Below, piece after piece: positions 22,841-39,386 of a DNA stretch of 64,000 nt (positions are counted from its first letter, which is position 1; every line of letters starts with the position of its first letter). The notes under the pieces were generated by a model, which saw nothing but the letters and a program-made list of their open reading frames with translations, had not been told where the DNA came from and did not search any database. This DNA is from Lepisosteus oculatus (taxonomy: Eukaryota > Chordata > Actinopteri > Semionotiformes > Lepisosteidae). The position numbers were made by a program, and so were the translations under genes. The DNA is taken from the NCBI RefSeq assembly GCF_040954835.1, contig NC_090709.1, positions 39,610,975-39,674,974 of the forward strand, in the 5' to 3' direction.

Positions 22841-23300
22841 TGTCACTGTGTGTGACTGTGTGACAGTGCAGGTGGAATTGTGCGTGACTGTGTGTTAGTG
22901 AATGTCATTGTGTGATGGTGTGTCACTGTGTGTTAGTGAATGTCATTGTGTGATGGTGTGTCACTGTGTGTTAGTGAATGTCATTGTGTGATGGTGTGTC
23001 ACTGTGTGTTAGTGAATGTCATTGTGTGATGGTGTGTCACTGTGTGTGACAGTGTGTGCGAGTGTGTGACTGTGTGACAGTGCAGGTGGAATTGTGCGTG
23101 ACTGTGTGTCAGTGAATGTCATTGTGTGATTTTGCGTGACTGTGTGTTAGTGAATGTCGTTGTGTGATTTTGCGTGACTGTGTGTTAGTGAATGTCGTTG
23201 TGTGATTGTGTGTGACAGTGTGCGAGTGTCGTTGTGTGATTGTGTGTCACTGTGTGGGGCAGTGTGTGCGAGTGTTGTTATGCGTCACTGTGTCTAAGAG
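22840..23300. repeat. GTGTGTTAGTGAATGTCATT minisatellite
   Basis: Units of about 38 bp (GTGTGTTAGTGAATGTCATT + GTGTGATGGTGTGTCACT), about four good copies and several diverged ones, between the TRIM and PRRT1 promoters. Confidence 0.85.
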
Positions 23301-23456
23301 AGTGTGTGTGTGTGTGACTGGCAGAAGGGACCCCACACACACACACACGCGTGATCGCGGGCACTGCGGAATGCGGGACCCTCGCCGGGAGACCCCGGCA
23401 CGTTAATATAGAGCAGAGAGGGAGGAAACACACACACACACAGAGAGGGAGGGAGC

Positions 23457-23491
<35 letters not shown>

Positions 23492-24073
23492 CACACAGAG
23501 GGAGGGAACGCACGCACGCACGCGCACACACACACACAGAGGAGAGAGGTGCATACTCGCACACAGAGAGAGGCACACACACACACGGGGAGGAGAGGAG
23601 AGGCTGTTTCTGTTACTGCGGCGCTGTGTGTGAGTGAGAGAGAGAGAGGAAAAACGACAGAAAACCCTTATTCGCCGGACTGACGCTGCCGGCTCTGCGA
23701 GACTGCCTTCATCCTCCTCCTCCTCATCATCATAATACTAATCATTGGTGTGTGCACCCTCACTAACCCTCGTCAACAGCCCGGCGAGAACCGCGGGAGG
23801 GGGGGTCGTCGCGGCGATGGGCGGCGCCTTGGTGGGCAGGGCGGAGTGAAATTCACAGCCTCAGCCTCAGCACCAGCCCCGTGAGCATCTTCCTCCTCAT
23901 CCTCGTCCTCCTCGTCTCCAAGACCACCAAGACGACGACGACGACGACGACAGGGGGGCGTCTCGGCTCTTAACGCGGAGACCAGCGAGCGAGCGAGCGA
24001 GCGAGAGAAAGAAAAGAAAGGAAAAATAAAGGAGAAATCGCACGACCAGGGGAGAGACGTCTCTCCGCCCGCC
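23300..24073 (+). promoter_or_regulatory. PRRT1 promoter / 5' UTR region
   Basis: CpG- and CT/CA-rich sequence before the PRRT1 ATG, with a TATA-like TTAATATA near 23403-23410 and (CGA)n/(GACGAC) tracts near 23930-23960. The open frame on the opposite strand here is not supported by any recognised protein. Confidence 0.4.
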
Positions 24074-28013
<3,940 letters not shown>

Positions 28014-28169
28014 CCCCGCCCCCGCCGAGACTCGGACACCTTCACCGACCCGCCGACTGACCGACCCACTGACCGACCGGCCTCGCTCACTGCCCCTGCT
28101 GCCCTGTCGGCGATCGATAACGCTCCCGGATTCCCCTGCCTGACACTACGACCGCCTCCCGCCCTGGAC

Positions 28170-28915
28170 CGAGAAGTCGAACCCTGGACCCTGGACTGGA
28201 CCAGCTGGACCCTGGACTGGACTGGACCGGCCCCTGAAGCAGGCGGCCTCTGGGCTGGACCAGCCCCTCGACCCTGGACTGGACTGGACCAGCCCCTTGA
28301 CCCTGGACCGGACTGGACCCTGGACTGGACAGGCCCCTGGACCCTGGACCCTGCTCTCTGGACCCTAGTCTGGACAGGCCCCTGGACCCTGCTCTCTGGA
28401 CCCTGGTCTGGACAGGCCCCTGGACCCTGGACCCTGCTCTCTGGACCCTGGACTGGACAGGCCCCTGGACCCTGGTCTGGACAGGCCCCTGGACCCTGGT
28501 CTGGACAGGCCCCTGGACCCTGCACTCTGGACCCTGGACTGGACAGGCCCCTGGACCCTGCACTCTGGACCCTGGTCTGGACAGGCCCCTGGACCCTGGA
28601 CCCTGCTCTCTGGACCCTAGTCTGGACAGGCCCCTGGTCCCTGGACCCTGCACTCCGGACCCTGGTCTGGACAGGCCCCTGGCCCCTGGACCCTGGACCC
28701 TGCTCTCTGGACCCTGGACTGGACAGGCCCCCGGACCCTGGACTGGACAGGCCCCCGGACCCTGGACCCTGGACCCTGCACTCTGGACCCTGGACTGGAC
28801 AGGCCCCTGGACCCTGCACTCTAGACCCTGGACTGGACAGGCCCCTGGACCCTGCACTCTAGACCCTGGACTGGACCGGTCCCTGGACCCTCAACCCCAA
28901 GCCAGCCGGACCCTC
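28170..28915. repeat. Minisatellite in PRRT1 3' UTR
   Basis: About 30 units made from GGACCCTGGACTGGACAGGC + CCCT with TGCACTCT or TGCTCTCT inserts. Begins about 160 bp after the PRRT1 stop. Confidence 0.92.
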
Positions 28916-29109
28916 AACCCTGCCCCTGGCCCGACTGGATCACATCTGCGCGAGAGGAGTCTCCCCCGGATACAGGACTTCCTGGTCTGGAGGCGCTGCT
29001 GGCCGGGGTTCGACCTGCTCTCCCTCCCGCTGCGACTCCGCCAGTCTCCCCCAGGGGGCGCAAGAGGACAAGGCAGGCGGCTGTCTCGCTCTCCTCCTGG
29101 ACAGCCAAG

Positions 29110-30450
29110 AGTGTCGTCGGTGTTAGAGGAGTGTCTTGACTGTCGGACGAGAGTCTTGTCAGAGGAGTGTCTTGACTGTCGGACGAGAGTCTTGTCAGAG
29201 GAGTGTCTTGACTGTCGGACGAGAGTCTTCTCAGTATTTGAGGACTGTTTTGAGTATCAGACAAGAGTATTGTCAGTGTTTGATTAGTGTCTTTGGTATT
29301 AAACAAGAGTGTGGTCAGTATTAGAGGACTGTTTTGAGAATCAGACGCGAGTATTGTCGGTATTAGTGGACTGTTTTGAGAATCAGACGCGAGTATTGTC
29401 AGTATTAGTGGGCTGTTTTGAGTATAAGACATGGGTATTGTCAATATTGGAGGACTGTTTTGAGTATCGGACGAGAGAGTATTGTCAGTATTGGACGACT
29501 GTTTTGAGTATCGGACGAGAGAGTATTGTCAGTATTGGACGACTGTTTTGAGTATCGGACGAGACTGTGGTCAGTATTAGAGGACAGTTTTGAGTAACGG
29601 ACGAGACTGTGGTCAGTATCGAAGGACTGTTTTGAGTATCGGACGCGAGTATTGTCAGTATCAGAGGACTGTTTTGAGTATCGGACGAGAGTATTGTCAG
29701 TATTAGAGGACTGTTTTGAGTATCGGACGAGAGTGTGGTCAGTATTGGACGACTGTTTTGAGTATCGGACGAGAGAGTACTGTCAGTATTGGACGACTGT
29801 TTTGAGTATCGGACGAGACTGTGGTCAGTATTAGAGGACAGTTTTGAGTAACGGACGAGACTGTGGTCAGTATCGAAGGACTGTTTTGAGTATCGGACGC
29901 GAGAGTATTGTCAGTATTGGACGACTGTTTTGAGTATCGGACGCGAGAGTATTGTCAGTATTGGACGACTGTTTTGAGTATCGGACGAGAGAGTACTGTC
30001 AGTATTAGAGGACAGTTTTGAGTATCGGACGAGACTGTGGTCAGTATTAGAGGACAGTTTTGAGTATCGGACGAGACTGTGGTCAGTATTAGAGGACAGT
30101 TTTGAGTATCGGACGAGACTGTGGTCAGTATTAGAGGACAGTTTTGAGTAACGGACGAGACTGTGGTCAGTATCGAAGGACTGTTTTGAGTATCGGACGA
30201 GACTGTGGTCAGTATTAGAGGACAGTTTTGAGTAACGGACGAGACTGTGGTCAGTATCGAAGGACTGTTTTGAGTATCGGACGCGAGAGTATTGTCAGTA
30301 TTGGACGACTGTTTTGAGTATCTGACGAGACTGTGGTCAGTATTAGAGGACAGTTTTGAGTATCGGACGAGACTGTGGTCAGTATCGAAGGACTGTTTTG
30401 AGTATTGGACGCGAGTGTGGTCAGTATCTGAGGAGTGTGTAGAGTAAGGA
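29110..30450. repeat. 42-bp minisatellite, about 31 copies
   Basis: Unit: AGTATTAGAGGACTGTTTTG + AGTATCGGACGAGAGTATTG + TC, with GACTGTGGTC variants and multi-unit duplications. No coding exon is seen from 28014 to 30450. Confidence 0.94.
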
Positions 30451-31175
30451 GTGAGTAATGTACTGGGTGAGGCTGCCGTTGCGTGGCGGGTGAGTGTTTC
30501 TGAGTTTCCGGTGAGAGTATCGGGAGCTTCAGAAGAGAACAGCCCCAGCATCGCCGGCGCCACCTGGAGGAACGCACGCGGGGCAACCGAGCCCCCGCCG
30601 GCCGCCATTTTGGCTCCGGCTCTCCACACACCGCTTCAGGAGGCCGGGCCCCGCGCCCAGAGCCGGGATGGCACCAGTTTCTGGTCTGCCGCCCGCGGGA
30701 CACAAACGTGAAATCGGACGAAGCCTCACCCCGCCTGCGGACATGTTTGTTTTTCTAAAAAAAAAGACTACAACTCCCAGAATCCTTTGGAGGACCTCCT
30801 CCCCCTTTGCGCCATTTTGATATATATATATACACGTTTTGTGGCTGCTTCCTTGATGATGAACTTGCTTTCTAGGCGTGTTTTGCTGGTTTCTGTCCCT
30901 GTAGGCCGTTTCCCGGGCTGGTGGTTTTTCTCTGTCAAAGAGTCGGGTCTAGACCCCTCCGCGATGCTCCCATGCCAAGCTCGGTCGGTTTCGGTGTGTC
31001 GGGGGTGCCCCAGCCGGAGCTGGAGAAGGACGTTCGGGAGACCCGTCCCCCCCCCCAACACCTCCACGGCCCCACAGTGCCCCCGGAGCTCTGACCCCAG
31101 GCCTGGGGGGCTGTGGTACCCCAGAGAGGAGGAATGTCACGTCCCAGACGTACCTGGTCCTGAGTACCCCCCCTG
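30450..31175. promoter_or_regulatory. Promoter-like unique patch with ZNF143 and YY1 motifs
   Basis: CpG-rich unique sequence. ACTACAACTCCCAGAATCC at 30767-30785 matches the ZNF143/THAP11 promoter motif. CCGCCATTTTGG near 30601-30612 and CGCCATTTTGAT near 30809-30820 match YY1 core sites. These motifs cluster near vertebrate transcription starts. I cannot identify a gene start; frames here match no family I know. Confidence 0.45.
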
Positions 31176-31179
31176 TGAG

Positions 31180-32605
31180 TGTGTCCTGATCTCAGGTGAC
31201 TTTCCTGCACTACTGATCTCGCATGACTTTACTGCAGTACTGTCACCTGATCTCACATGACTTTACTGCACTACTGATCTCGCATGACTTTACTGCAGTA
31301 CTGTAACCTGATCTCACATGACTTTACTCCACTACTGATCTCGCATGACTTTACTGTAGTACTGTCACCTGATCTCACGTGACTTTACTGTAGTACTGTA
31401 ACCTGATCTCGCATGACTTTACTCCACTACTGATCTCACATGACTTTACTGCAGTACTGATCTCACATGACTTTACTGCACTACTGATCTCACATGACTT
31501 TCCTGCACTACTGATCTCATGTGACTTTACTGCAGTACTGTAACCTGATCTCACATGACTTTACTCCACTACTGATCTCGCATGACTTTACTGCACTACT
31601 GATCTCACATGACTTTACTGTAGTACTGTAACCTGATCTCAGGTGACTTTACTGTAGTACTGTAGCCTGATCTCACATGACTTTACTGCACTACTGATCT
31701 CGCATGACTTTACTGCAGTACTGTCACCTGATCTCACATGACTTTACTGCACTACTGATCTCACATGACTTTACTGCACTACTGATCTCACATGACTTTA
31801 CTGCACTACTGATCTCACATGACTTTACTGCACTACTGATCTCAGGTGACTTTACTGTAGTACTGTAACCTGATCTCAGGTGACTTTACTGTAGTACTGT
31901 AGCCTGATCTCACATGACTTTACTGCACTACTGATCTCAGGTGACTTTACTGTAGTACTGTAACCTGATCTCAGGTGACTTTACTGTAGTACTGTAGCCT
32001 GATCTCACATGACTTTACTGCACTACTGATCTCATGTGACTTTACTGCAGTACTGTAACCTGATCTCAGGTGACTTTACTGCACTACTGATCTCAGGTGA
32101 CTTTACTGTAGTACTGTAACCTGATCTCAGGTGACTTTACTGTAGTACTGTAGCCTGATCTCACGTGACTTTACTGCACTACTGATCTCACGTGACTTTA
32201 CTGTAGTACTGTAACCTGATCTCACATGACTTTACTGCACTACTGATCTCATGTGACTTTACTGCAGTACTGTAACCTGATCTCAGGTGACTTTACTGTA
32301 GTACTGTAACCTGATCTCAGGTGACTTTACTGTAGTACTGTAGCCTGATCTCACATGACTTTACTGCACTACTGATCTCATGTGACTTTACTGTAGTACT
32401 GTAACCTGATCTCAGGTGACTTTACTCCACTACTGATCTCACGTGACTTTCCTGCAGTACTGTAACCTGATCTCACATGACTTTACTCCACTACTGATCT
32501 CATGTGACTTTACTGTAGTACTGTCACCTGATCTCACATGACTTTACTGCAGTACTGTAACCTGATCTCGCATGAATTTACTGCAGGACTGTAACCTGAA
32601 GTAAA
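31180..32605. repeat. Minisatellite, about 25/36 bp units
   Basis: Two alternating modules: CTGATCTCACATGACTTTAC + TGCACTA and the same with TGTAGTACTGTAAC. About 50 modules. Confidence 0.93.
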
Positions 32606-33280
32606 GTCACGTGACATCACTACGTTGCTTTAATCATACAGTACTTGACTTTACTGCAGTACTGTAACATGAGCCCATGACTGCTGTTCCCTGATCTGAC
32701 TGGGTTTTACTGCAGTATTGTACCCTGATTTCACTAGACTATACCACACTTTATTGTGTGGATCTCCCTGGGCGTTATTGCACTGTACTATGTTTTTACC
32801 CTGATCTCCCTGGGCTTTACTGCGCTGGACTGTGTTTTTACACTGATCTCACTGGATTTTACTGCACTGTACTGTAATTTTACCCTGTTCTCACTGGGCT
32901 TTATTGTACTGTGTTTTTACCCTGATCTCCCTGGGCATTACAGCACTGCACTGTACTGTGTTTTTACCCTGATCTCATTGGGCTTTACTGCACTGCACTG
33001 TACTATTCTTTTACCCTGATCTCACTGGGCTTTGCTTCAGTGTACTGTGTTTTTACCCTGATCTCACTGGGCATTACTGCACTGTACTGTACTCTTCTTT
33101 TACCCTGATCTCACTGGGCTTTACTGCACTGTACTCTTCTTTTACCCTGATCTCACTGGGCTTTACTGCACTGTACTGCTCTTTTACCCTGACCTCACTG
33201 GGCTTTACTGCACTGTACTGTGTTTGTACCCCGATCTCGCTGGGCGTGACCCCCACTGTACTGTGGTTTTTCCAGCAGTG
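32606..33280. repeat. Diverged minisatellite continuing the previous array
   Basis: About 17 diverged units of TTTTACCCTGATCTCACTGG + GCTTTACTGCACTGTACTGT. Related to, but older or more diverged than, the array on its left. Confidence 0.85.
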
Positions 33281-33282
33281 AG

Positions 33283-33508
33283 CTCACAGCAGATGCAGGA
33301 GTCGGGCTGTCTGAATGTGGGGCCGGTAGGTGCTCTCTCTTTTGGGGGGGGGGGGGGGGAGTTCTGGGGGACAGGGCTTTCTGAAGACAGACTGGGGGGT
33401 GTGCGGTTCGGTCTTCATGTCCTCTCTCTCTCTCTCTCCCGGTTTCCCTCGGTGTCTCCACACGAACATGGCAGCACAGTATTGACGACTCCAGCTCTTT
33501 GAAATAAA
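33283..33508 (+). other. Possible 3'-terminal exons of an unidentified plus-strand transcript
   Basis: TTTTTCCAG acceptor at about 33282, a short open segment (QQMQESGCLNVGP), a GTAGGT donor near 33330, a CT-rich tract, and AATAAA at 33503-33508. The arrangement looks like the end of a transcript, but I recognise no protein and cannot link it to upstream exons. Confidence 0.25.
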
Positions 33509-33779
33509 GAGAAGTTGTTTACTCTGTGTGGCGTGGTGCTGTGTGTGTGTGTGGCTCTCCTCTCCTCGCAGGCTGGAATCAGCTCGGCTCGGAAGGGCTA
33601 TTTATAGCCAGGCCCCGTTTCTCTCTCTCTCTCGGGGCTCTGCTAAACAAGCACAGCCAGCGGAGCTCCTACTGCGCACTCCCTCTGCCTCTGCCTCACA
33701 CACACACGCCGCACAGAGAGAGCAGGCCGACTGTGTGTGTGTCGGGCTCTCTGTGCGCGCGCCTCAGCGTGTCGGTGTG

Positions 33780-35230
33780 TGCGTGTTGTACAGACACGCT
33801 GACTGTTCCTCTCACACAGTCCTGGTCCTGACAGTGTGTGTTGTGTGTTGTACAGACGTGCTGACTGTTCCTCTCACACAGTCCTGGTCCTGACAGTGTG
33901 TGTTGTGTGTTGTACGGATGTGCTGACTGTTCCTCTCACACAGTCCTGGTCCTGACAGTGTGTTGTTGTGTGTTGTACAGACACGCTGACTGTTCCTCTC
34001 GCACAGTCCTGGTCCTGACAGTGTGTGTTGTGTGTTGTACAGACACGCTGACTGTTCCTCTCACACAGTCCTGGTCCTGACAGTGTGTGTTGTGTGTTGT
34101 ACAGACGTGCTGACTGTTCCTCTCACACAGTCCTGGTCCTGACAGTGTGTGTTGTGTGTTGTACAGACGCGCTGACTGTTCCTCTCACACAGTCCTGGTC
34201 CTGACAGTGTGTGTTGTACAGACGCGCTGACTGTTCCTCTCACACAGTCCTGGTCCTGACAGTGTGTGTTGTACAGACGTGCTGACTGTTCCTCTCACAC
34301 AGTCCTGGTCCTGACAGTGTGTGTTGTGTGTTGTACAGACACGCTGACTGTTCCTCTCACACAGTCCTGGTCCTGACAGTGTGTGTTGTGTGTTGTACAG
34401 ACGCGCTGACTGTTCCTCTCACACAGTCCTGGTCCTGACAGTGTGTGTTGTACAGACGTGCTGACTGTTCCTCTCACACAGTCCTGGTCCTGACAGTGTG
34501 TGTTGTGTGTTGTACGGACGCGCTGACTGTTCCTCTCACACAGTCCTGGTCCTGACAGTGTGTGTTGTGTGTTGTACAGACACGCTGACTGTTCCTCTCA
34601 CACAGTCCCGGTCCTGACAGTGTGTGTTGTGTGTTGTACAGACACGCTGACTGTTCCTCTCACACAGTCCCGGTCCTGACAGTGTGTGTTGTGTGTTGTA
34701 CAGATGTGCTGACTGTTCCTCTCACACAGTCCCGGTCCTGACGGTGTGTGTTGTGTGTTGTACAGACACGCTGACTGTTCCTCTCACACAGTCCTGGTCC
34801 TGACGGTGTGTGTTGTGTGTTGTACAGACACGCTGACTGTTCCTCTCACACAGTCCTGGTCCTGACGGTGTGTGTTGTGTGTTGTACAGACACGCTGACT
34901 GTTCCTCTCACACAGTCCTGGTCCTGACAGTGTGTGTTGTGTGTTGTACGGACACGCTGACAGTTCCTCTCACACAGTCCTGGTCCTGACAGTGTGTGTT
35001 GTACAGATGTGCTGACAGTGTGTTGTGTGTTGTACGGACGTGCTGACTGTTCCTCTCACACAGTCCTGGTCCTGACAGTGTGTGCGTGTTGTACAGACGC
35101 GCTGACTGTTCCTCTCACACAGTCCTGGTCCTGACAGTGTGTGTTGTGTGTTGTACGGACGCGCTGACTGTTCCTCTCACACAGTCCTGGTCCTGACAGT
35201 GTGTGTTGTGTGTTGTACAGACGCGCTGAC
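33780..35230. repeat. 62-bp minisatellite, about 23 copies
   Basis: Unit: CTGACTGTTCCTCTCACACA + GTCCTGGTCCTGACAGTGTG + TGTTGTGTGTTGTACAGACA + CG. Each unit has an acceptor-like TTCCTCTCACACAG. The first units run out of unique sequence at 33520-33780. Confidence 0.94.
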
Positions 35231-35520
35231 AGTCCCTCGGCACACAGCCCCGGGCCTAACAAGACAGTGCGAAAGGGAGACGGAGCGGTTGCCAAGGCGA
35301 CGGGCAGGCCAGACTCTTCCCAGCAGGATCACAGATGGCCGTTTAGCCTCTTGGAGCGGCTCGCTATCTCTGAGATCGTTTAACACGCCTCCCGCTGGCA
35401 GCACGGCCAAGCAGCTCTGTCAGCCCCCCATTCAGAATCTATTAGTCTCTCTCGTTAGCGGTCTCCTGGCCTGCTGTGTGCCAGTGTGTGACAGATTGTG
35501 ATTTCAGAGTCAGGGACGGA
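35230..35520. other. Unique spacer between arrays
   Basis: About 290 bp of non-repetitive sequence with an X-box-like GTTGCCAAGGCGAC near 35290. No exon with convincing splice sites is visible. Confidence 0.3.
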
Positions 35521-36485
35521 GCTTCTGTGTCTGTCTGTCTCACTGTATTACTGTGTCTCTCTCACTGTTTGACTGTATGGCTGTGTGTCTCTGTGTATTT
35601 TTATTCTGTGATTCGTGTTTTACTGTGTGACTGTGTGTGTGTTACTGTTTTTTCATGTAATTATCACAGTTTTATGGAGTGACTCTGTGTCTCTGAGTGT
35701 TTTATTTTGTGGCTGTGTTTGTGTATTTGATCCTGTAACTGTCTCGATGTGCTTTACTATGATACTGTGTATCTCTGTGTGTGTTATTGTGTGACTGTGT
35801 CTCACTGTGTATTTTATCCTGTGACTGTGATCTGGCTGTTTGAGTGTTACTCTGTGTCACTGTGTTTGACTGTTTCTGAGTGTGTTATTGTGTGACTGTC
35901 TCACTGTGTATCTTATCCTGTGACTGCGATCTGGCCGTTTGATTGTTACTCTGTGTCACTGTGTTTTACCGTTTCTGAGTGTATTGTTGTGCGACTGTGT
36001 TTCACTGTGTATTTTCTCCAGAACCGGTTTGACTTTGTTTCGTGACTGTTACTGTGTGCTTGACTTTGATTGTGAGTGGTTGTGACTGTCTTCACTGTGT
36101 ATTTGTGTTTCTCCGTGTGTTTTGTGTTGTGTTTACCCGTCTGACTGTTTGGGAGTGTATTATTGTCATTGTGTCTTTATTATCCTGTAACTATGACTCA
36201 CTGTTTTACTGTTTGGTTTTGTCTGGATGTGCTTTTTATGTGACTCTGTATGTCTCTGTGATTTACTGTGGTCTGTGTTGTATCTTGTGATAGTGTTTCC
36301 GTGTGGTTTGTCACTTTTTCTTTGTGTTTTATTGTCACTGTCTCATTGTGTATTTTAACCTGTAACCGTGATTCACTGTGTTTTGCTATTTTGTCTCCAT
36401 TTGTTACTCATATTGTCATAGTGAGTGTGTGATTGTGAGTTTTACTATGTCTCATTGTGTTTAACTGTCTGTGTGTGTTCCTTGT
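35520..36485. repeat. Diverged TGTGACTGT-rich low-complexity sequence
   Basis: Degenerate units such as TTTTACTGTGTGACTGTGTC, apparently a decayed relative of the array on its right. No gene seen. Confidence 0.75.
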
Positions 36486-36489
36486 GACT

Positions 36490-37140
36490 GTGTTTTACTG
36501 TGGAACTGTTTCTCTGTGTGTTCTCCTGTGTGACTGTGGGTCTGTTTCTCTGTGTGTTCTCCTGTGTGACTGTGGGTCTGTTTCTCTGTGTGTTCTCCTG
36601 TGTGACTGTGGGTCTGTTTCTATGTGTGTTCTCCTGGGTGACTGTGGGTCTGTTTCTCTGTGTGTTCTCCTGGGTGACTGTGGGTCTGTTTCTCTGTGTG
36701 TTCTCCTGGGTGACTGTGGGTCTGTTTCTCTGTGTGTTCTCCTGGGTGACTGTGGGTCTGTTTCTCTGTGTGTTCTCCTGGGTGACTGTGGGTCTGTTTC
36801 TCTGTGTGTTCTCCTGGGTGACTGTGGGTCTGTTTCTCTGTGTGTTCTCCTGGGTGACTGTGGGTCTGTTTCTCTGTGTGTTCTCCTGGGTGACTGTGGG
36901 TCTGTTTCTCTGTGTGTTCTCCTGGGTGACTGTGGGTCTGTTTCTCTGTGTGTTCTCCTGGGTGACTGTGGGTCTGTTTCTCTGTGTGCTCTCCTGGGTG
37001 ACTGTGGGTCTGTTTCTCTGTGTGTTCTCCTGGGTGACTGTGGGTCTGTTTCTCTGTGTGTTCTCCTGGGTGACTGTGGGTCTGTTTCTCTGTGTGTTCT
37101 CCTGGGTGACTGTGGGTCTGTTTCTCTGTGTTCTCCTGGG
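36490..37140. repeat. 36-bp minisatellite, about 18 copies
   Basis: Unit: TGTTTCTCTGTGTGTTCTCC + TGGGTGACTGTGGGTC, nearly perfect. 36 bp = 12 codons, so five frames are open; these are not genes. Confidence 0.96.
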
Positions 37141-37665
37141 TGACTTTATGGGACTGTTTCTCTGTGTGTTCTCCTGGGTGACTTTATGGGACTGTTTGTC
37201 TCCGTGTGTGGTCCTGGGTGACTTTCTGTGTGGTCCTGTGTGACTTTGTGGGACTGTTGGTCTCTGTGTGTGGTCCTGTGTCATTTTGTGGGACTGTTGG
37301 TATCTCTGTGTGTGGTCCTGTGTCATTTTGTGGGACTGTTGGTCTCTCTGTGTGTGGTCCTGTGTCATTTTGTGGGACTGTTGGTCTCTCTGTGTGGTCC
37401 TGTGTCATTTTGTGGGACTGTTGGTCTCCGTGTGTGGTCCTGTGTCATTTTGTGGGACTGTTGGTCTCCGTGTGTGGTCCTGTGTCATTTTGTGGGACTG
37501 TTGGTCTCTCTGTGTGAGTTCCTGTGTCATTTTGTGGGACTGTTGGTCTCTCTGTGTGAGTTCCTGTGTCATTTTGTGGGACTGTTGGTCTCTCTGTGTG
37601 AGTTCCTGTGGGACTGTTGGTCTCTGTCTGTGTGAGTTCCTGTGGGACTCTGTGGGACTGTTGGT
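37140..37665. repeat. 40-bp minisatellite, about 11 copies
   Basis: Unit: GTGTGGTCCTGTGTCATTTT + GTGGGACTGTTGGTCTCTCT, a derivative of the neighbouring 36-bp family. Confidence 0.93.
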
Positions 37666-38050
37666 CCCAGCACTGCTCTGTGAGAGAGCCGTCTCACTCC
37701 CCACTGAGACAAACCTATCCCAGAATCCCCTCTGCTGAGGTGGCTGGTACGTATCCCCCTTCCCAGAGCTCTCACTCTCTCACTCTCTCACTCTCTCACT
37801 CTCTCACACACTCGGGAGAAATAAAGAGGCGCACAACAGGGTGGGAAATATCTTCTCTGTTTTCCAGGCAGGGGGAATAGAGGGGAGGAAGTCTCTCTCG
37901 GGACGGGCGGCAGAGGTGAGTGGGCGCTGGGCGGCGGTCCCGACGTCCGCGGAGAGTGCTACCGTGCTTCCAGAGGGCCCGGGCCCGGACAGCGGTCCCG
38001 ACGAACGGTATTGGATGGGAAGTGCAAAGATGCAGTAGAGTCCAAGACCA
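37665..38050. other. Unique spacer with AATAAA
   Basis: Non-repetitive sequence with AATAAA at about 37820-37825 (plus) and a CT-rich tract before it. No exon recognised. Confidence 0.3.
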
Positions 38051-38632
38051 GACCCGCAGTGACAGTGAAGTCCCGAACTGGACCACCGGTGCTGCGCAGG
38101 TCCAGACCAGACCCCCAGTGACGGTACAGTCCCGAACTGGACCACCGGTGCTGCGTGGGTCCAGACCAGACCCCCCAGTGACAGTACAGTCCCGAACTGG
38201 ACCACTGTTGCTGCGCAGGTCCAGACCAGACCCCCAGTGACAGTACAGTCCCGAACTGGACCACCGGTGCTGCGTGGGTCCAGACCAGACCCCCCAGTGA
38301 CAGTACAGTCCCGAACTGGACCACTGGTGCTGCGCAGGTCCAGACCAGACCCCCAGTGACAGTACAGTCCCGAACTGGACCACCGGTGCTGCGCAGGTCC
38401 AGACCAGACCCCCAGTGACAGTACAGTCCCGAACTGGACCACCGGTGCTGCGCAGGTCCAGACCAGACCCCCAGTGACAGTACAGTCCTGAACTGGACCA
38501 CCGGTGCTGTGTGGGTCCAGACCAGACCCCCAGTGACAGTACAGTCCTGAACTGGACCACCAGTGCTGCTTGGGTCCAGACCAGACCCACAGTGACAGTA
38601 CAGTCCTGAACTGGACCACCGGTGCTGTGCGG
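38050..38632. repeat. 59-60 bp minisatellite, about 10 copies
   Basis: Unit: CAGACCAGACCCCCAGTGAC + AGTACAGTCCCGAACTGGAC + CACCGGTGCTGCGCAGGTC. Confidence 0.95.
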
Positions 38633-39310
38633 GACGAGTCTCTACAGTCGGGGTCCCAGTGCGGGACGAGTCTCTACAGTCGGGGTCCCAGTGCAGGGTG
38701 AGTCTCTACAGCCGGGGTCCCAGTGCAGGGTGAGTCTCTACAGCCGGGGTCCCAGTGCAGGGTGAGTCTCTACAGCCGGGGTCCCAGTGCAGGAGGAGTC
38801 TCTACAGTCGGGGTCCCAGTGCAGGAGGAGTCTCTACAGTCGGGGTCCCAGTGCGGGACGAGTCTCTACAGTCGGGGTCCCAGTGCAGGATGAGATTCTA
38901 CAGTCGGGGTCCCAGTGCAGGGTGAGTCTCTACAGTCGGGGTCCCAGTGCAGGGTGAGTCTCTACAGTCGGGGTCCCAGTGCGGGACGAGTCTCTACAGT
39001 CGGGGTCCCAGTGCGGGGTGAGACTCTACAGTCGGGGTCCCAGTGCGGGGTGAGTCTCTACAGTCGGGGTCCCAGTGCAGGGTGAGACTCTACAGTCGGG
39101 GTCCCAGTGCGGGACGAGTCTCTACAGTCGGGGTCCCAGTGCGGGACGAGTCTCTACAGTCGGGGTCCCAGTGCGGGACGAGTCTCTACAGTCGGGGTCC
39201 CAGTGCGGGACGAGTCTCTACAGTCGGGGTCCCACTGCGGGACGAGTCTCTACAGTCGGGGTCCCAGTGCAGGAGGAGTCTCTACAGTCGGGGTCCCACT
39301 GCGGGGTGAG
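38633..39310. repeat. 32-bp minisatellite, about 21 copies
   Basis: Unit: GGGACGAGTCTCTACAGTCG + GGGTCCCAGTGC. Lies about 80 bp downstream (gene sense) of the TMEM268-like stop codon, so it is probably part of that gene's 3' UTR or flank. Confidence 0.95.
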
Positions 39311-39386
39311 TCTCAGAGATCCCAGCCAGAGTACAATCGTAATACAGGTTTCATCTCTCCTATCCCCGCCTCGACTCCACTGCCCT

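Noticed and set aside
30768-31067. 99-codon minus frame over the ZNF143 site
   Set aside because: Begins inside CpG-rich promoter-like sequence, no homology recognised, and includes a (TA)n tract.
35285-35300. RFX X-box (GTTGCCAAGGCGAC) as evidence of an MHC class II-type promoter
   Set aside because: Single imperfect site, no Y box or S box at the required spacing and no gene downstream.
36490-37140. CRISPR-like regular repeat arrays (here and many others)
   Set aside because: Units are contiguous tandem copies without distinct spacers; the DNA is vertebrate with spliced genes.
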